Below are positions 1-10,147 of a DNA stretch of 64,000 bases, piece by piece. Origin of the DNA: Blochmannia endosymbiont of Camponotus sp. GTDB lineage: Bacteria > Pseudomonadota > Gammaproteobacteria > Enterobacterales > Enterobacteriaceae. The DNA lies in NCBI RefSeq assembly GCF_023586365.1, contig NZ_CP097759.1:186001-250000 (forward strand), written 5' to 3'. A program made the translations under genes and the position numbers. The first letter of the stretch is position 1; each line of letters starts with the position of its first letter. The notes below the pieces were generated by a model that was given only the letters and a program-made list of their open reading frames with translations, was not told where the DNA came from and did no database searches.

Positions 1-989
1 TGATTCAATGCGTTGCATCATTAGCATTAGCGTTTGTGTTGTATGCGGCTAGTATTCCAAGTGTTATGGAAAGGCTTACTGCTGGAACTATTACTGTTAT
101 TTTTTCATCTATGATAGTTTTGATGAAGCCATTAAAGTCTTTGACTAATGTCAGCGCACAATTTCAACGCGGAATGGCAGCTTGTCAAACTTTATTTTCC
201 ATATTAGATTTAGAAACAGAAAAAGATCAAGGCATACTTGACATTACAAGAGTACAGGGGCATATTATTTTTGATGATGTTACTTTTTTTTATCCTGAAA
301 AAAGCACACCATCACTTTCTAAAATTAATTTTTCTATTGAAGCAGGAAAAACTGTTGCTCTGGTAGGCCGATCTGGTTCTGGAAAATCTACTATCGTAAA
401 TTTATTAACTCGTTTTTATGATATAGATAAAGGACGTATATTGCTTGATGGTTTTAATTTAAATGATTATAAACTTTCTTCGTTGCGTAATCAAATAGCT
501 ATGGTATCTCAAAATGTTCATTTATTTAATGATACTATCGCAAACAATATCGCGTACGCTCGCAGAAATTTTTATTCTAGAGAATCCATTGAAACTGCAG
601 CGCGTATGGCATGTGCTATGGATTTTATTTCTCAAATGAAAAACGGATTAGATACTATTATAGGGGAAAATGGGATACTATTATCTAGTGGCCAACGTCA
701 ACGTATTGCAATTGCACGTGCTTTTTTACGAGATTGTCCTATTTTGATTTTCGATGAAGCTACTTCTGCTTTAGATTCTGCGTCAGAGCACATTATTCAC
801 AAATCTCTTGATACGTTAAAAAAAAATAGAACGTCCTTGATTATAGCTCATCGTTTATCTACCGTTGAAAATGCAGATGAAATATTGGTAATTGAAAATG
901 GTTATATTATGGAACGCGGTATACATAAGGTGTTGATACACCGCCAAGGTATTTATGCTCAATTATATAAATTGCAATTTTCTTCCTGA
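1..989 (+). CDS. msbA: Lipid A export ABC transporter MsbA (3' part)
   Basis: This is the C-terminal part of the inner-membrane flippase that moves lipid A-core across the inner membrane. The frame is open from base 3 and the gene runs in from the left edge, so no start is assigned. The first residues are the end of the last transmembrane helix, followed by the nucleotide-binding domain. Visible are a Walker A motif (GRSGSGKS, about bases 366-389), the ABC signature LSSGQRQR (about 682-705) and Walker B with DEA (about 745-765). Its stop overlaps the lpxK start by one base, as expected for the msbA-lpxK operon. A run of nine A lies at 818-826 inside the coding sequence. Confidence 0.97.
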   Translation, partial: IQCVASLALAFVLYAASIPSVMERLTAGTITVIFSSMIVLMKPLKSLTNVSAQFQRGMAACQTLFSILDLETEKDQGILDITRVQGHIIFDDVTFFYPEKSTPSLSKINFSIEAGKTVALVGRSGSGKSTIVNLLTRFYDIDKGRILLDGFNLNDYKLSSLRNQIAMVSQNVHLFNDTIANNIAYARRNFYSRESIETAARMACAMDFISQMKNGLDTIIGENGILLSSGQRQRIAIARAFLRDCPILIFDEATSALDSASEHIIHKSLDTLKKNRTSLIIAHRLSTVENADEILVIENGYIMERGIHKVLIHRQGIYAQLYKLQFSS

Positions 990-1999
990 TGTTTGCTCGT
1001 ATTTGGTTTAAATCATCGTTTTTTTATTTATTTTTATTGCCATTTTCTTGGTTATACGGTTTAATCAGCACGCTTAATCGTATGAGTTATCAATATGGAT
1101 GGCGAAAAGTATATCGATTTTCAGTACCAATAGTAATTATAGGTAATTTAACAATTGGAGGGAATGGGAAAACTCCGATGGTATTATGGTTAGTAGACCA
1201 GTTGAAAGGTCGTGGTTGGAAGGTTGGAGTAATTTCGAGAGGATATAAAGGTAAATCGAATAATTATCCAATAATTATTAATATGAATAGCCATAGTGAG
1301 GAATGTGGCGATGAACCCATGTTAATTTGGAAACGAACTGGAGTATCGGTCGCTGTTTCTCCAAAACGCGCTGATGCAGTCGCTGCATTATTGAGAATAC
1401 AAGAATTGGATATCATAATAAGTGATGATGGATTACAACATTATGCGCTTTTTAGGGATATAGAATGGGTAATAATTAATAGTGCTCTCCGATTTGGAAA
1501 TGGTTGTTGGTTACCAGCGGGGCCCATGCGTGAGCGCATTAACAGACTTCATACAGTACAAGCGATTATTGCAAATGGATCAGAATCAAGAATACAATCT
1601 GGAGAAGTGTTAATGCAGTTATGTCCTAGCGCTGTAGTCAATATATTAACGGGAGAGCGTAGACCTCTTTATTTTTTAAATAAAGTTGTAGCTATAGCAG
1701 GAATTGGGTATCCTACGCAATTTTTTGATACCTTACGAAGTTATGGTATCATTCCTATCAGATCAATTTCATTTTCTGATCATTATATGTATTCTGAAAA
1801 AATGTTAACATCCCTCACTAAAAAAGATGAGATATTACTAATGACAGAAAAAGATGCAATTAAATGTGTAGATTTTGCTCACGATAATTGGTGGTATGTG
1901 TATACAGAAGTGAAAATAAATAAGATAGATACGAATAATCTATTGTGTGCAGTGGAAGATAAGATTAGATATTATAAGGATTCAAAATTCAATATATAG
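989..1999 (+). CDS. lpxK: Tetraacyldisaccharide 4'-kinase
   Basis: LpxK phosphorylates the 4' position of the tetraacyldisaccharide to give lipid IVA, on the inner face of the inner membrane. The 336-residue product is close to the family length (328 in E. coli). An N-terminal hydrophobic anchor (about residues 8-30) is followed by an atypical P-loop, GNLTIGGNGKT, at residues 52-62. Also visible are the DDGLQHY motif and the FGNG/LPAGPMRE block typical of LpxK. The ATG overlaps the msbA TGA, so the two are translationally coupled. The next gene, ycaR, is 211 bp away, a longer gap than usual in this operon. Confidence 0.97.
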   Translation: MFARIWFKSSFFYLFLLPFSWLYGLISTLNRMSYQYGWRKVYRFSVPIVIIGNLTIGGNGKTPMVLWLVDQLKGRGWKVGVISRGYKGKSNNYPIIINMNSHSEECGDEPMLIWKRTGVSVAVSPKRADAVAALLRIQELDIIISDDGLQHYALFRDIEWVIINSALRFGNGCWLPAGPMRERINRLHTVQAIIANGSESRIQSGEVLMQLCPSAVVNILTGERRPLYFLNKVVAIAGIGYPTQFFDTLRSYGIIPIRSISFSDHYMYSEKMLTSLTKKDEILLMTEKDAIKCVDFAHDNWWYVYTEVKINKIDTNNLLCAVEDKIRYYKDSKFNI

Positions 2000-2210
2000 T
2001 AATTGTATTTTCACAGTAATTGTATATCCTATGTAGATAGAGATAAAAAATAACATTTTTAAGTGTTGTTTGTGTATGTGATAGTGTTTATGTAATAAAA
2101 TAAATTATTTGAATGATAAAATTATCATCCTAAATTATAGGATATGTATAACAGTTGTGTTATGTGCAATATATATAAATTAAACATTTAGTCGATTTAG
2201 TAATATTATT

Positions 2211-2393
2211 ATGAAATATCAGTTATTGAAGATCATTGTGTGTCCTATATGTCATTCAAAATTATTTTTCGATTTAGAAAAAAAAGAATTAATTTGTAAT
2301 GTTGATAATTTGGCTTTTCCAATAAGAAAAGGGATCCCAGTTCTTTTGAAAAAAGATGCTCGTTCTTTTATATTAAAAGAAGGCAAAATATGA
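2211..2393 (+). CDS. ycaR: YcaR family protein (UPF0434/Trm112-like)
   Basis: A 60-residue protein, the same length as E. coli YcaR. It has the zinc-ribbon pattern CPIC near residues 11-14, a further Cys near residue 29 and the conserved DNLAFPIRKGIPVLL block. Its biochemical role is unknown; the gene nearly always sits between lpxK and kdsB. The stop codon overlaps the kdsB start by four bases (ATGA), so the two are almost certainly co-translated. Retention in such a reduced genome argues that it is functional. Confidence 0.93.
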   Translation: MKYQLLKIIVCPICHSKLFFDLEKKELICNVDNLAFPIRKGIPVLLKKDARSFILKEGKI

Positions 2394-3175
2394 ATTTTGT
2401 AGTAATTATACCTATTCGATTTTTTTCGACGCGTTTTCCAGGGAAAGCTTTAGCAGATATTAATGGTAAACCTATGATTGTTCGCGTTATGGAAAATGCT
2501 TTAGATTCTGGAGCGAATACAGTAATTATTGCTACAGATAGTTCTTGTATAGCGAGAGTCATTGAATCAGAACAATCCGCAGGTGAAGTATGTTTAACAC
2601 GATCCACTCATCAGTCAGGTACTGAGCGTCTTGCAGAAGTAGCTATTAATTATAAATTTTCAGATGATCAAATTATAGTACATCTTCAAGGTGATGAACC
2701 CTTGCTTTCTTCTATTATGATTCGTCAAGTAGCAAGTATTTTGTATTCAATGAATAGTACTATTTCAATGGCTACGTTAGCAACACCATTAAGTTCTTTC
2801 AAAGAAGCACGCGATGAGAATGTAGTCAAAGTTGTTATAAATATGAATAGCAATGCTCTTTATTTTTCTCGTTCTATGATTCCATGGAATACAGGAAATT
2901 TTGAAAATCATCTAGATAGTAGATTCCCTAAGACACTATTACGTCACATTGGTATTTATGCATATCGAGCTAAGTTCCTGCATCGTTATGTTAAATGGAC
3001 TAAAAGTCCACTGGAACAGCTTGAACACCTTGAACAGCTTCGAGTACTATGGCATGGAGAGACAATACATGTTTCTGTAATTGATGATGTATTTAATATT
3101 AGTGTGGATACTCCAGAATCATTAAGCCGTGTTAATGCTGTATTTAAAAAAAATAAATATACTACTTATACATAA
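2390..3175 (+). CDS. kdsB: 3-deoxy-manno-octulosonate cytidylyltransferase (CMP-Kdo synthetase)
   Basis: KdsB activates Kdo with CTP to CMP-Kdo for transfer to lipid A in the cytoplasm. The N-terminal nucleotidyltransferase motif IPIRFFSTRFPGK (residues 7-19), the HLQGDEPL block and the SPLEQLEHLEQLRVL helix are all visible. The product is 261 residues against about 248 in E. coli; the extra residues are a lysine/asparagine-rich C-terminal tail. It overlaps ycaR by four bases. Together with kdsA (31223-32056) the window holds both ends of the Kdo supply route. Confidence 0.97.
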   Translation: MNFVVIIPIRFFSTRFPGKALADINGKPMIVRVMENALDSGANTVIIATDSSCIARVIESEQSAGEVCLTRSTHQSGTERLAEVAINYKFSDDQIIVHLQGDEPLLSSIMIRQVASILYSMNSTISMATLATPLSSFKEARDENVVKVVINMNSNALYFSRSMIPWNTGNFENHLDSRFPKTLLRHIGIYAYRAKFLHRYVKWTKSPLEQLEHLEQLRVLWHGETIHVSVIDDVFNISVDTPESLSRVNAVFKKNKYTTYT

Positions 3176-3524
3176 TGGATTATGGCTGCATGGGGTGAAT
3201 TTTTTATTAACTACAATACGAATTAATTTAATTGCTATTTAAAATAAATATATAGGAGAATTTTAAGCGATTTATCATAATTTATATTAAGCATATATTA
3301 CTTGACTGTAATTTAAGGATTGTTTTAATTACTATATTAATCGTGATATTATTATGTCTCCTTATAATGTGAGTATTAAAATTTCTGAATAATATTATAT
3401 AATATATATTATTATTTAATTCATCATAGTACATTAGAAATGTTTTTAATGTTATGTATGGTGATTATTATTAAAAAAAATAAACGCATTTTTTTTGTAT
3501 TAACGGGGGGGTGTAAAGATAATT
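3176..3524. other. AT-rich gap between kdsB and ubiX
   Basis: No gene or RNA was recognised here. A G7 run at 3505-3511 lies 13 bases before the ubiX start; it is unusual in so AT-rich a context, but the spacing is long for a ribosome binding site. This gap is also a synteny break relative to E. coli, where kdsB and ubiX are far apart. Confidence 0.5.
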
Positions 3525-4136
3525 ATGCAGCAACAATTACGTCTAGTAGTGGGAATATCAGGGGCATCTGGTGGGATTTATGGGATCCGTGCATTAACTA
3601 TTTTAAAAAAATGTTCTATGAATATAGAATCTCACCTTATTGTTACTAGAAATGCTTTGATTACGTTACAACAAGAACTAAAGATGAACAAACAAGCTGT
3701 ATATGAATTAGCAGATGTTGTGCATTTTCCGCAGGACATTGGAGCATCAGTTGCTAGCGGATCATATCCCACTTTAGGTATGTTAATTGCTCCATGTTCC
3801 ATTAGAACTATGTCAGAAATTAGCTCAGGAATGACATCGTCATTGATTGGCCGTGTTGCAGACGTAATGTTGAAAGAAAAACGTAGACTAGTGTTAATGA
3901 TTAGAGAAACTCCATTGCATTTGGGGCATTTACGTACAATGGTTAAATTAACAGAATTTGGAGCGGTAATTATGCCGCCTGTTCCTGCATATTATACCCA
4001 TCCAAAAACTATAGATGACGTTATTTGCTACACTGTGGCAAGAGCTTTAAATTTATTTGGAATTGATACTAATATTTCTCCTACTTGGTTAGGAATACGA
4101 CATCGAACTCATGATAATCCTATGAAACTAAATTGA
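3525..4136 (+). CDS. ubiX: Flavin prenyltransferase UbiX
   Basis: UbiX prenylates FMN to make the cofactor of the UbiD decarboxylase in ubiquinone synthesis. The 203-residue product begins with the flavin-binding signature VGISGASGGIYG (about residues 9-20) and has the later conserved APCSIRTMSEISSG, RRLVLMIRETPLH and GAVIMPPVPAYY blocks. Length is slightly above E. coli's 189. The ATG at 3525 matches the family N-terminus. Downstream lies a convergent gene for a large surface protein, so ubiX appears to be a single-gene unit. Ubiquinone is the electron acceptor for the succinate dehydrogenase encoded at 55186-58458. Confidence 0.96.
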   Translation: MQQQLRLVVGISGASGGIYGIRALTILKKCSMNIESHLIVTRNALITLQQELKMNKQAVYELADVVHFPQDIGASVASGSYPTLGMLIAPCSIRTMSEISSGMTSSLIGRVADVMLKEKRRLVLMIRETPLHLGHLRTMVKLTEFGAVIMPPVPAYYTHPKTIDDVICYTVARALNLFGIDTNISPTWLGIRHRTHDNPMKLN

Positions 4137-4252
4137 AATTATTGTTAACTATTTCATATCTATATTGACGATATTTTAATATGTTTATTCAAGTGATTAT
4201 ATTTTTTCATTCTTAAAAATAATTAATTTAATAATTTAAAGTGTAAATGTAT

Positions 4253-6247
4253 TTAATGATACTGCTGCTCTTTATTTGTAGAATTAAAGCTATCACTACT
4301 ATCGTCTGTAGCGCAATCTTCGCTGATAGATGATGAAGATTGCGCAAGATTTAGCTTGACAAATATTTGTTCCATATCACTGAGGTGTTTAGTTTTTTTT
4401 CGTTCTCTTATGGTATTTTCAAGTTTATTTATATGTTCTGTAGTGCCCACTGAAGCAAACTTAGATTGCCTATGTGTAAATAATCGATACGATAAGTCAT
4501 CACTTTGATTGAATTCAATTTCAGCTGATTTAAAAAATGCATCATGTATTCCTTCATTATCTGTATTTTTTTCAGAATGAGTCTGTCGTCCCTCATGAGA
4601 TACAGATCGTTTCAATAGCAACGTATCGTTAAGTGTTGATGACGCTATAAATGCCGATGAATCTTTTTCTAAAAAAGAAACAGGCATGGGAGGAGGGGGG
4701 GGAGCTGAAAATTCGCCGTGATCATCGTCTATTGTAGTATTCTGAGCGTTTTCTGTTGGAGTATTACATATATCATGCTGTGGCTGCGATGCAATGACAT
4801 GTGAGACTGATGTATTGTTCTTTATGCTATGCTGATTATCGTTATGATGAATTAATGTATGTTCGGCTGTATTTCCTGTAACGTTAATTCCAGAATCATT
4901 ATTAATGTTAATAATAGACGCATCATTTTTTCGTGTATTTGTATTCAATATTTTTTTTTGTGGAAAATTTATAACCACAATATGTATGCTTTGTTTTTTA
5001 TGTTCTTGAGGGCCTTGTGTTGCGTTATTAGTAACATATGAAATAAAAACATTGTCTTCTTGTTTAATAGGATAGTTTGGGAAATAGAGCGCATAAGTAT
5101 TATTTGTTAATGCAACAATATTACCTCCGTGATTTTCCAATGATTCACAATCCCATCGCATATATTGATCATTATTGTCATCGACTTTAATTGTTTTAAT
5201 TTCTCCGGGATAACCTATTATTTTGTGAGTATATCGCGAGGATGGAAGGTGATTATGATCGTTAATGGAAATATAATCGTGTAGAACGAACGTAGGTATA
5301 AACGGTTGTATTATAGCATCAAGGTCATTCAGTATTGATTTATTTTTGTTATTCATATAATTAATTTGTTCCATAATAGGAGTACCGAATTGGTAATCTA
5401 TTAATACCCGGAAAATAGTATTATTATATTGCTTGTTTACAAAAATATTATTTATGCTAAAACCCAGTATGGGAATGGGTTGATAATTTAGATCTAACGA
5501 TAAATAATAGTCATTATTTTTTTTATTGAAAATTTTTTTATATTTTTTTTCATAAATAAGTTGTTCCAATTTTATTTTTCCAGTAACTTCGAAGAAGTGT
5601 GGAAATTTAGTTTGTATATATAATTGATGACCACTTTTTGGATAATGTGTGTTACATTGATATGATGATGTTTCAGGATCAAAGATGTTGTTTAAATTAT
5701 AATAATTATTTAACATGAATAATGTATTATATAGCCAACATTCTACACCAACATTAATTGAATATGGTTGACTGCTTTGTTTAGAAATAGGGCAATGATA
5801 AAAAGTATTGTATCCAATAGCGTATTTGTCGTGAGTTAGATGTCTTTTTCCTCCTCCAAAATTAAAAATTTGTTCTGATAAAAGATTGTGTATCCCTAAT
5901 TGCATAAAAGATAAGTTTGTTTTGTGTTTGCTACGCTGCGTGTAAAACGAATGAAACATATTGATTGAATCATTTTGTAATTGAATTTTAGATTTGTAAG
6001 TAGAAGAAAATGGAGATCGATAATTATATGCATGAGCGCGCAGTTTGTTTGTTGTTTGGGGATAAAAATTAAGAGTATGATGTATATGGTCGTGAGTGTG
6101 CAATTTTATCTCTTTTTGATATAAATCATCTTGAAATATATTGCTACTAACGTTGAGTTTAATATGCTCTTTGACTGTGCTACCCCAAGCGATTTTGTTA
6201 TATGTAAATATTTGAAATATTATTCCTAATATAATAAATGTCGGCAT
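4253..6247 (-). CDS. Intimin/invasin-type inverse autotransporter with proline-rich passenger
   Basis: A 664-residue predicted outer-membrane protein, not an orthologue of any named E. coli gene I can assign. The N-terminus has a hydrophobic segment (residues 3-16), a weak signal peptide. Residues about 90-292 match the inverse autotransporter beta-barrel: QLGIH at 116-120, GGGKRHL near 131-137, VGVECWLYN near 167-174, and LDLNYQPIPILGFSINN at 251-267 ending in DYQFGTP. A helical linker (about 300-330) and a D00-like domain (about 343-426, with MRWD, GGNI and YALYFPNY) follow. Residues 435-515 are Asn/Thr/His-rich low complexity, then APPPPPMP at 515-522, and a charged tail ending in a Ser/Asp-rich stretch. 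No LysM or repeated Ig domains were seen. It lies convergent to ubiX and divergent from fumC at a synteny break. The function of the exposed part is unknown. Confidence 0.85.
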   Translation of the reverse strand: MPTFIILGIIFQIFTYNKIAWGSTVKEHIKLNVSSNIFQDDLYQKEIKLHTHDHIHHTLNFYPQTTNKLRAHAYNYRSPFSSTYKSKIQLQNDSINMFHSFYTQRSKHKTNLSFMQLGIHNLLSEQIFNFGGGKRHLTHDKYAIGYNTFYHCPISKQSSQPYSINVGVECWLYNTLFMLNNYYNLNNIFDPETSSYQCNTHYPKSGHQLYIQTKFPHFFEVTGKIKLEQLIYEKKYKKIFNKKNNDYYLSLDLNYQPIPILGFSINNIFVNKQYNNTIFRVLIDYQFGTPIMEQINYMNNKNKSILNDLDAIIQPFIPTFVLHDYISINDHNHLPSSRYTHKIIGYPGEIKTIKVDDNNDQYMRWDCESLENHGGNIVALTNNTYALYFPNYPIKQEDNVFISYVTNNATQGPQEHKKQSIHIVVINFPQKKILNTNTRKNDASIININNDSGINVTGNTAEHTLIHHNDNQHSIKNNTSVSHVIASQPQHDICNTPTENAQNTTIDDDHGEFSAPPPPPMPVSFLEKDSSAFIASSTLNDTLLLKRSVSHEGRQTHSEKNTDNEGIHDAFFKSAEIEFNQSDDLSYRLFTHRQSKFASVGTTEHINKLENTIRERKKTKHLSDMEQIFVKLNLAQSSSSISEDCATDDSSDSFNSTNKEQQYH
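4695..4702. repeat. G8/C8 homopolymer inside the invasin-like gene
   Basis: Eight consecutive G on the plus strand (C8 in the coding strand) encode part of the five-proline motif at residues 516-520. A one-base slip here would change frame and remove or replace the last ~145 residues while leaving the barrel intact. Confidence 0.9.
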
Positions 6248-6487
6248 GTTTAAAATTTAAATTAACGTATTTTGTATTGTGTGCATACAGTATATTTGTA
6301 TTTTCTATTTTATTGTTATACACAATTAATTAATATATACAAAATTATAAATTAAATAATCAATGTTTTGAATAGAAATTTCACTTAAAAATGATATCAT
6401 TGTATATATGTGATAGAAATAAATGTCATATTTATATAATTAATAAAAATTAATTAATATTCTTATAATTAAGTAGGCGATATTATT

Positions 6488-7888
6488 ATGGCGATGCGTG
6501 TTGAAAAGGATACTATGGGTGCAATCTTAGTACCGAACGATCGATTATGGGGGGCGCAAACACAACGTGCATTAAAATATTTTAATATTTCTAGTGAAAA
6601 AATTCCTTTCTCGTTAATTAAAGCGTTGGCCCAAATCAAGATGGCGGCAGCACAAGTAAATTATGATTTGAAACTGATAGATTGTGAACGGGCTCAAGCA
6701 ATTATTCAATCAGCAGATGAAGTACTATCTGGAATACATAAGGACGAATTTCCAATATCAGTTTGGCAAACTGGATCTGGGACTCAAAGCAATATGAATA
6801 TGAATGAAGTTTTAGCTAATCGAGCTAATGAATTATTAAGCAGCGAACACAATGCAAATAAAAAATTTATTCATCCAAATGATCATGTTAATAAAAGCCA
6901 AAGTTCCAATGATGTTTTCTCTAGCGCAATGCATGTTGCAGCGGTAGTTACTTTAAATGAGCAATTAATACCTAAAGTTAAGATGTTAAAAAAAACTTTA
7001 TTTGATAAATCTGTTGAATTTAATAACATTATTAAAATTGGTCGTACCCATCTTCAAGATGCTACTCCACTGACTTTGGGACAAGAGATTTCTGCTTGGG
7101 TATCTATGCTGCAGCATAACATAGCCCACATAGAAATTACTATACCTCATTTGTGTGAATTAGCGTTAGGCGGAACAGCAGTAGGGACTGGTCTAAACAC
7201 TCATCCGGAATATGCCGGCCGTGTTGTTGAGGTATTATCATCTATTACTAAATATAATTTTGTTAGTGCACCAAATAAGTTTGAGTCGTTATCGACATGT
7301 GATGCATTGGTGCACAGTCATGGCTCTTTGAAGGGTTTAGCCGTTTCTATGATGAAAATTGCTAATGATGTGCGTTTATTATCTTCTGGCCCTCGATGTG
7401 GTATAGGTGAATTAAGTATTCCTGAAAATGAACCAGGTAGCTCGATTATGCCTGGAAAAGTTAACCCAACGCAATGTGAAGCTATGACTATGTTGTGTTC
7501 TCAAATTATGGGGAATGATGTTAGTATAAATATTGGAGGTGCATCTGGACATTTTGAATTAAATGTATATAGGCCACTGATTATATATAATTTCTTACAA
7601 TCGGTACGTTTACTGGCGGATGGTATAGAAAGTTTTCATAAATATTGCATTGTAGGGATTCAACCGAAGCATGAACGAATTAAAGAATTACTCAATAGTT
7701 CACTGATGTTGGTTACTGCGTTGAGTCCGCATATTGGATATGATAAGTCAGCAGAAATTGCTAAGAAGGCGCATGAGGAAGGGTTAAGTTTAAAGGAAGC
7801 TGCGTTACAATTGGGTTATGTCAATGATCAACAGTTTGACTCGTGGGTTTGCCCAGAAAATATGATTAGTTCTTCAGAAGTGTTCTAA
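6488..7888 (+). CDS. fumC: Class II fumarate hydratase
   Basis: FumC hydrates fumarate to malate in the cytoplasm and needs no Fe-S cluster. The product has 466 residues (467 in E. coli). The superfamily signature [11 protein letters not shown] is present near residue 318, as are [14 protein letters not shown] near 98-111 and [10 protein letters not shown] near 187-196. Either the first ATG or the ATG two codons later could be the start, since E. coli FumC aligns from the EKD that follows. It is the only fumarase in the window and continues the succinate dehydrogenase reaction encoded far downstream. An 8-bp hairpin covers its stop codon. Confidence 0.98.
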   Translation: MAMRVEKDTMGAILVPNDRLWGAQTQRALKYFNISSEKIPFSLIKALAQIKMAAAQVNYDLKLIDCERAQAIIQSADEVLSGIHKDEFPISVWQTGSGTQSNMNMNEVLANRANELLSSEHNANKKFIHPNDHVNKSQSSNDVFSSAMHVAAVVTLNEQLIPKVKMLKKTLFDKSVEFNNIIKIGRTHLQDATPLTLGQEISAWVSMLQHNIAHIEITIPHLCELALGGTAVGTGLNTHPEYAGRVVEVLSSITKYNFVSAPNKFESLSTCDALVHSHGSLKGLAVSMMKIANDVRLLSSGPRCGIGELSIPENEPGSSIMPGKVNPTQCEAMTMLCSQIMGNDVSINIGGASGHFELNVYRPLIIYNFLQSVRLLADGIESFHKYCIVGIQPKHERIKELLNSSLMLVTALSPHIGYDKSAEIAKKAHEEGLSLKEAALQLGYVNDQQFDSWVCPENMISSSEVF

Positions 7889-7901
7889 TTATTATTAGAA
7901 C
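7882..7901 (+). terminator. Possible weak fumC terminator hairpin
   Basis: Perfect 8-bp arms (GTTCTAAT / ATTAGAAC) with a 4-base loop overlap the fumC stop codon. No clear T tract follows, so intrinsic termination is uncertain; it may only stabilise the mRNA 3' end. Confidence 0.35.
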
Positions 7902-7982
7902 TGAATAATATAAGTAGATTGAGTGATAATAAATATTATAAGTATCTTTAATAAAACGTTATAAAATAATTTAGTGCATTCA

Positions 7983-8612
7983 ATGAATCACGTTAAACGT
8001 TATCGGATTTTATGCAAATTACGGGATAATAATATTCATCCGGTTATTGAATTAGTTTATCGATCGGAATTTGAGTTATTGATCGCAGTATTACTGTCGG
8101 CACAAACAAGTGATGTACAAGTTAATAAAGTGACAAAGAGTTTGTTTAAAGCAGTTAATACACCAAAAGGTATGTTGCGTTTGGGTATCGATGGGGTCAA
8201 AAATTATATTAAATCTATTGGTTTATCAAATACTAAATCTAAAAATATTATTGAAACTTGTAGTTTGTTGGTAGGAAAATACAATGGTATATTACCGTCA
8301 AATCGTGTTGATTTAGAATCTTTACCTGGAGTTGGACGTAAAACTGCTAATATTATTTTAAATTTAGTTTTCGGTTGGTCTACAATTGCAGTAGATACAC
8401 ACGTATTTAGATTTTGTAATCGCAGTCGTTTTGCGGTAGGAAATAATGTTTTGTCTGTAGAAAAAAAATTATTGTCGGTAGTACCAAAAGAATTTCAAAG
8501 AAACTGTCATCAGTGGTTAGTACTGCATGGTAGGAATGTTTGCCGAGCTAGACAACCAAATTGTCGTGTTTGTGTGATTAAAGATTTGTGTGAATTTAAG
8601 GGAAAAAAATGA
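7983..8612 (+). CDS. nth: Endonuclease III (base excision repair glycosylase/AP lyase)
   Basis: Nth removes oxidised pyrimidines and nicks AP sites. Start chosen at the ATG giving MNHVKRYRIL, which aligns with E. coli MNKAKRLEIL; a GTG three codons upstream is possible but extends past the family start. The helix-hairpin-helix LPGVGRKTAN with the catalytic Lys and VDTHVFRF with the catalytic Asp are present. The C-terminal [4Fe-4S] ligands follow the pattern C-X6-C-X2-C-X5-C. The rsx genes that precede nth in E. coli are absent. Cluster assembly would depend on the SUF system at 15245-20875. Confidence 0.97.
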   Translation: MNHVKRYRILCKLRDNNIHPVIELVYRSEFELLIAVLLSAQTSDVQVNKVTKSLFKAVNTPKGMLRLGIDGVKNYIKSIGLSNTKSKNIIETCSLLVGKYNGILPSNRVDLESLPGVGRKTANIILNLVFGWSTIAVDTHVFRFCNRSRFAVGNNVLSVEKKLLSVVPKEFQRNCHQWLVLHGRNVCRARQPNCRVCVIKDLCEFKGKK

Positions 8613-8742
8613 TCTATATTATAGTAGAAGTGATATAATCAAAGTACTCGCATAGTGTAATAGAGAATTGTATGAAATTACATTTATATTTTCAAACAAA
8701 ATAGATAGTTATATACATAATATATATTGGATCTAAACTAGG

Positions 8743-10026
8743 TCATTCCCATGTGATTAAGCAATAGTGTTTTTTTCCACGTCTTAATAATGTAAATTGA
8801 TCATATAATCTGTCGGTGGCACAAAAAATATATTCTGTTTTTAATTGTTTTTTTGAGTTTATAGTGATGCTATTAGATGAAATCAATTCTCGTGCTTGTG
8901 CTCGAGACGCTACTAATTTAGATTCTACCAATGCTTGTTGCAATGTAATACCTGCTTTCAGCAGTATGGTCGGTACGCCATCTTGAAATAGTTGTTTGAA
9001 ATCATCTAAAGTGAGTTTATGTATTTGCCCTGTAAAGAGATTGCTAGTAATTTTTTGAGCTGTTTTTAACCCTGATTTTCCATGAACTAATCGGGTAATT
9101 TCTTCTGCTAATATAATTTGAGCTTGTGGTTTTTTATTTTTCATGCTATCTTCTTTTTCTAAAATATTAATTGTATCTATATCGATATTAGTAAAAAATT
9201 TAAGAAAACGATATACTTCTTTATCAGAAGTATTGATCCAATATTGATAAAATGTATAAGGGCTGGTTTTTTTTGCATCTAACCATATAGTATGGTTTTC
9301 TGTTTTTCCAAATTTAGTGTTATCAGCTTTGGTCAGCAAAGGCATGGTTAGACCGTAAGTGCTTCTTTTATATATGCGACGTATCAAATCAATACCTGAT
9401 ATAATATTGCCCCATTGATCAGAACCCCCAATTTGCAGTATTGCGTCATAATTTTTATGTAAATAAGTAAAATCATAACTTTGTAATAAATTATAGGAAA
9501 ATTCAGTATAAGAAATCCCGTAATTATTTTGTTGTAACCGTTTTTTTATAGCGTCCTTATTTATCATTTTATTTACAGAAAAAAATTTACCAATATCTCT
9601 TAAAAAGGTTAAGAGAGATATAGAAGATAGCCAGTCGTAATTATTAACTATACAAGCTTGCGAATATTGACTGTGAGAAAAATCTACGAATAAAGATACT
9701 TGGCATTTGATTTTTTCTATCCATTTTTGTACCGTTTCAATTAAATTGAGTTTTCGTTCCGAGTCTTTAAAACTTGGATCTCCAATCAATCCAGTACCCC
9801 CTCCTAGTAAAATTATAGGGCGATGCCCAAATGTTTGAAATTGTCTTAAACATAACAGAGGAACTAAGTGGCCTATATGTAGGCTGTCAGATGTCGGATC
9901 AAACCCGCAATATAAAGTAATGGATTTTGATTGTAATATTTTAATTAATGCTTCTTGCTTTGTAATTTGTGCTATTAAATCACGTTCATATAAATGTTGT
10001 ATTATATTAATATTTTTATTATTCAT
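8743..10026 (-). CDS. tyrS: Tyrosyl-tRNA synthetase
   Basis: TyrRS, 427 residues (424 in E. coli). The class I HIGH motif is at residues 50-53, and the KMSKS-equivalent KFGKT lies near residue 236. The tyrosine/ATP site block GGSDQWGNI is clear. A C-terminal S4-like RNA-binding domain follows ([14 protein letters not shown]). It is convergent with nth and in the same orientation as the upstream pdxH. TyrRS has no editing domain in this family, so nothing is missing. Confidence 0.98.
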   Translation of the reverse strand: MNNKNINIIQHLYERDLIAQITKQEALIKILQSKSITLYCGFDPTSDSLHIGHLVPLLCLRQFQTFGHRPIILLGGGTGLIGDPSFKDSERKLNLIETVQKWIEKIKCQVSLFVDFSHSQYSQACIVNNYDWLSSISLLTFLRDIGKFFSVNKMINKDAIKKRLQQNNYGISYTEFSYNLLQSYDFTYLHKNYDAILQIGGSDQWGNIISGIDLIRRIYKRSTYGLTMPLLTKADNTKFGKTENHTIWLDAKKTSPYTFYQYWINTSDKEVYRFLKFFTNIDIDTINILEKEDSMKNKKPQAQIILAEEITRLVHGKSGLKTAQKITSNLFTGQIHKLTLDDFKQLFQDGVPTILLKAGITLQQALVESKLVASRAQARELISSNSITINSKKQLKTEYIFCATDRLYDQFTLLRRGKKHYCLITWE

Positions 10027-10147
10027 ACAAGTATAGTTTTAGTATAGCAATCAAGAGTATTTATGTGTATTTATAAAAAGTTAATAATATTTTATTAAGT
10101 TTAGTTATATTTTATATATTATAAATTCACTGAAATTGTAATTGTAA

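Noticed and set aside
2127..2143. 6-bp hairpin ATCCTA/TAGGAT after lpxK
   Set aside because: Short, AT-rich stem with no T tract; expected by chance in spacer of this composition.
3440..3649. 69-codon plus-strand frame overlapping the ubiX start
   Set aside because: It lies in a different frame over the well-conserved UbiX N-terminus and has no recognisable features.
4688..4705. WASP/ActA-like actin nucleation module in the invasin-like protein
   Set aside because: Only the proline run supports it. I found no WH2 helix with an LKK-type motif and no Arp2/3-binding acidic Trp motif in the tail.
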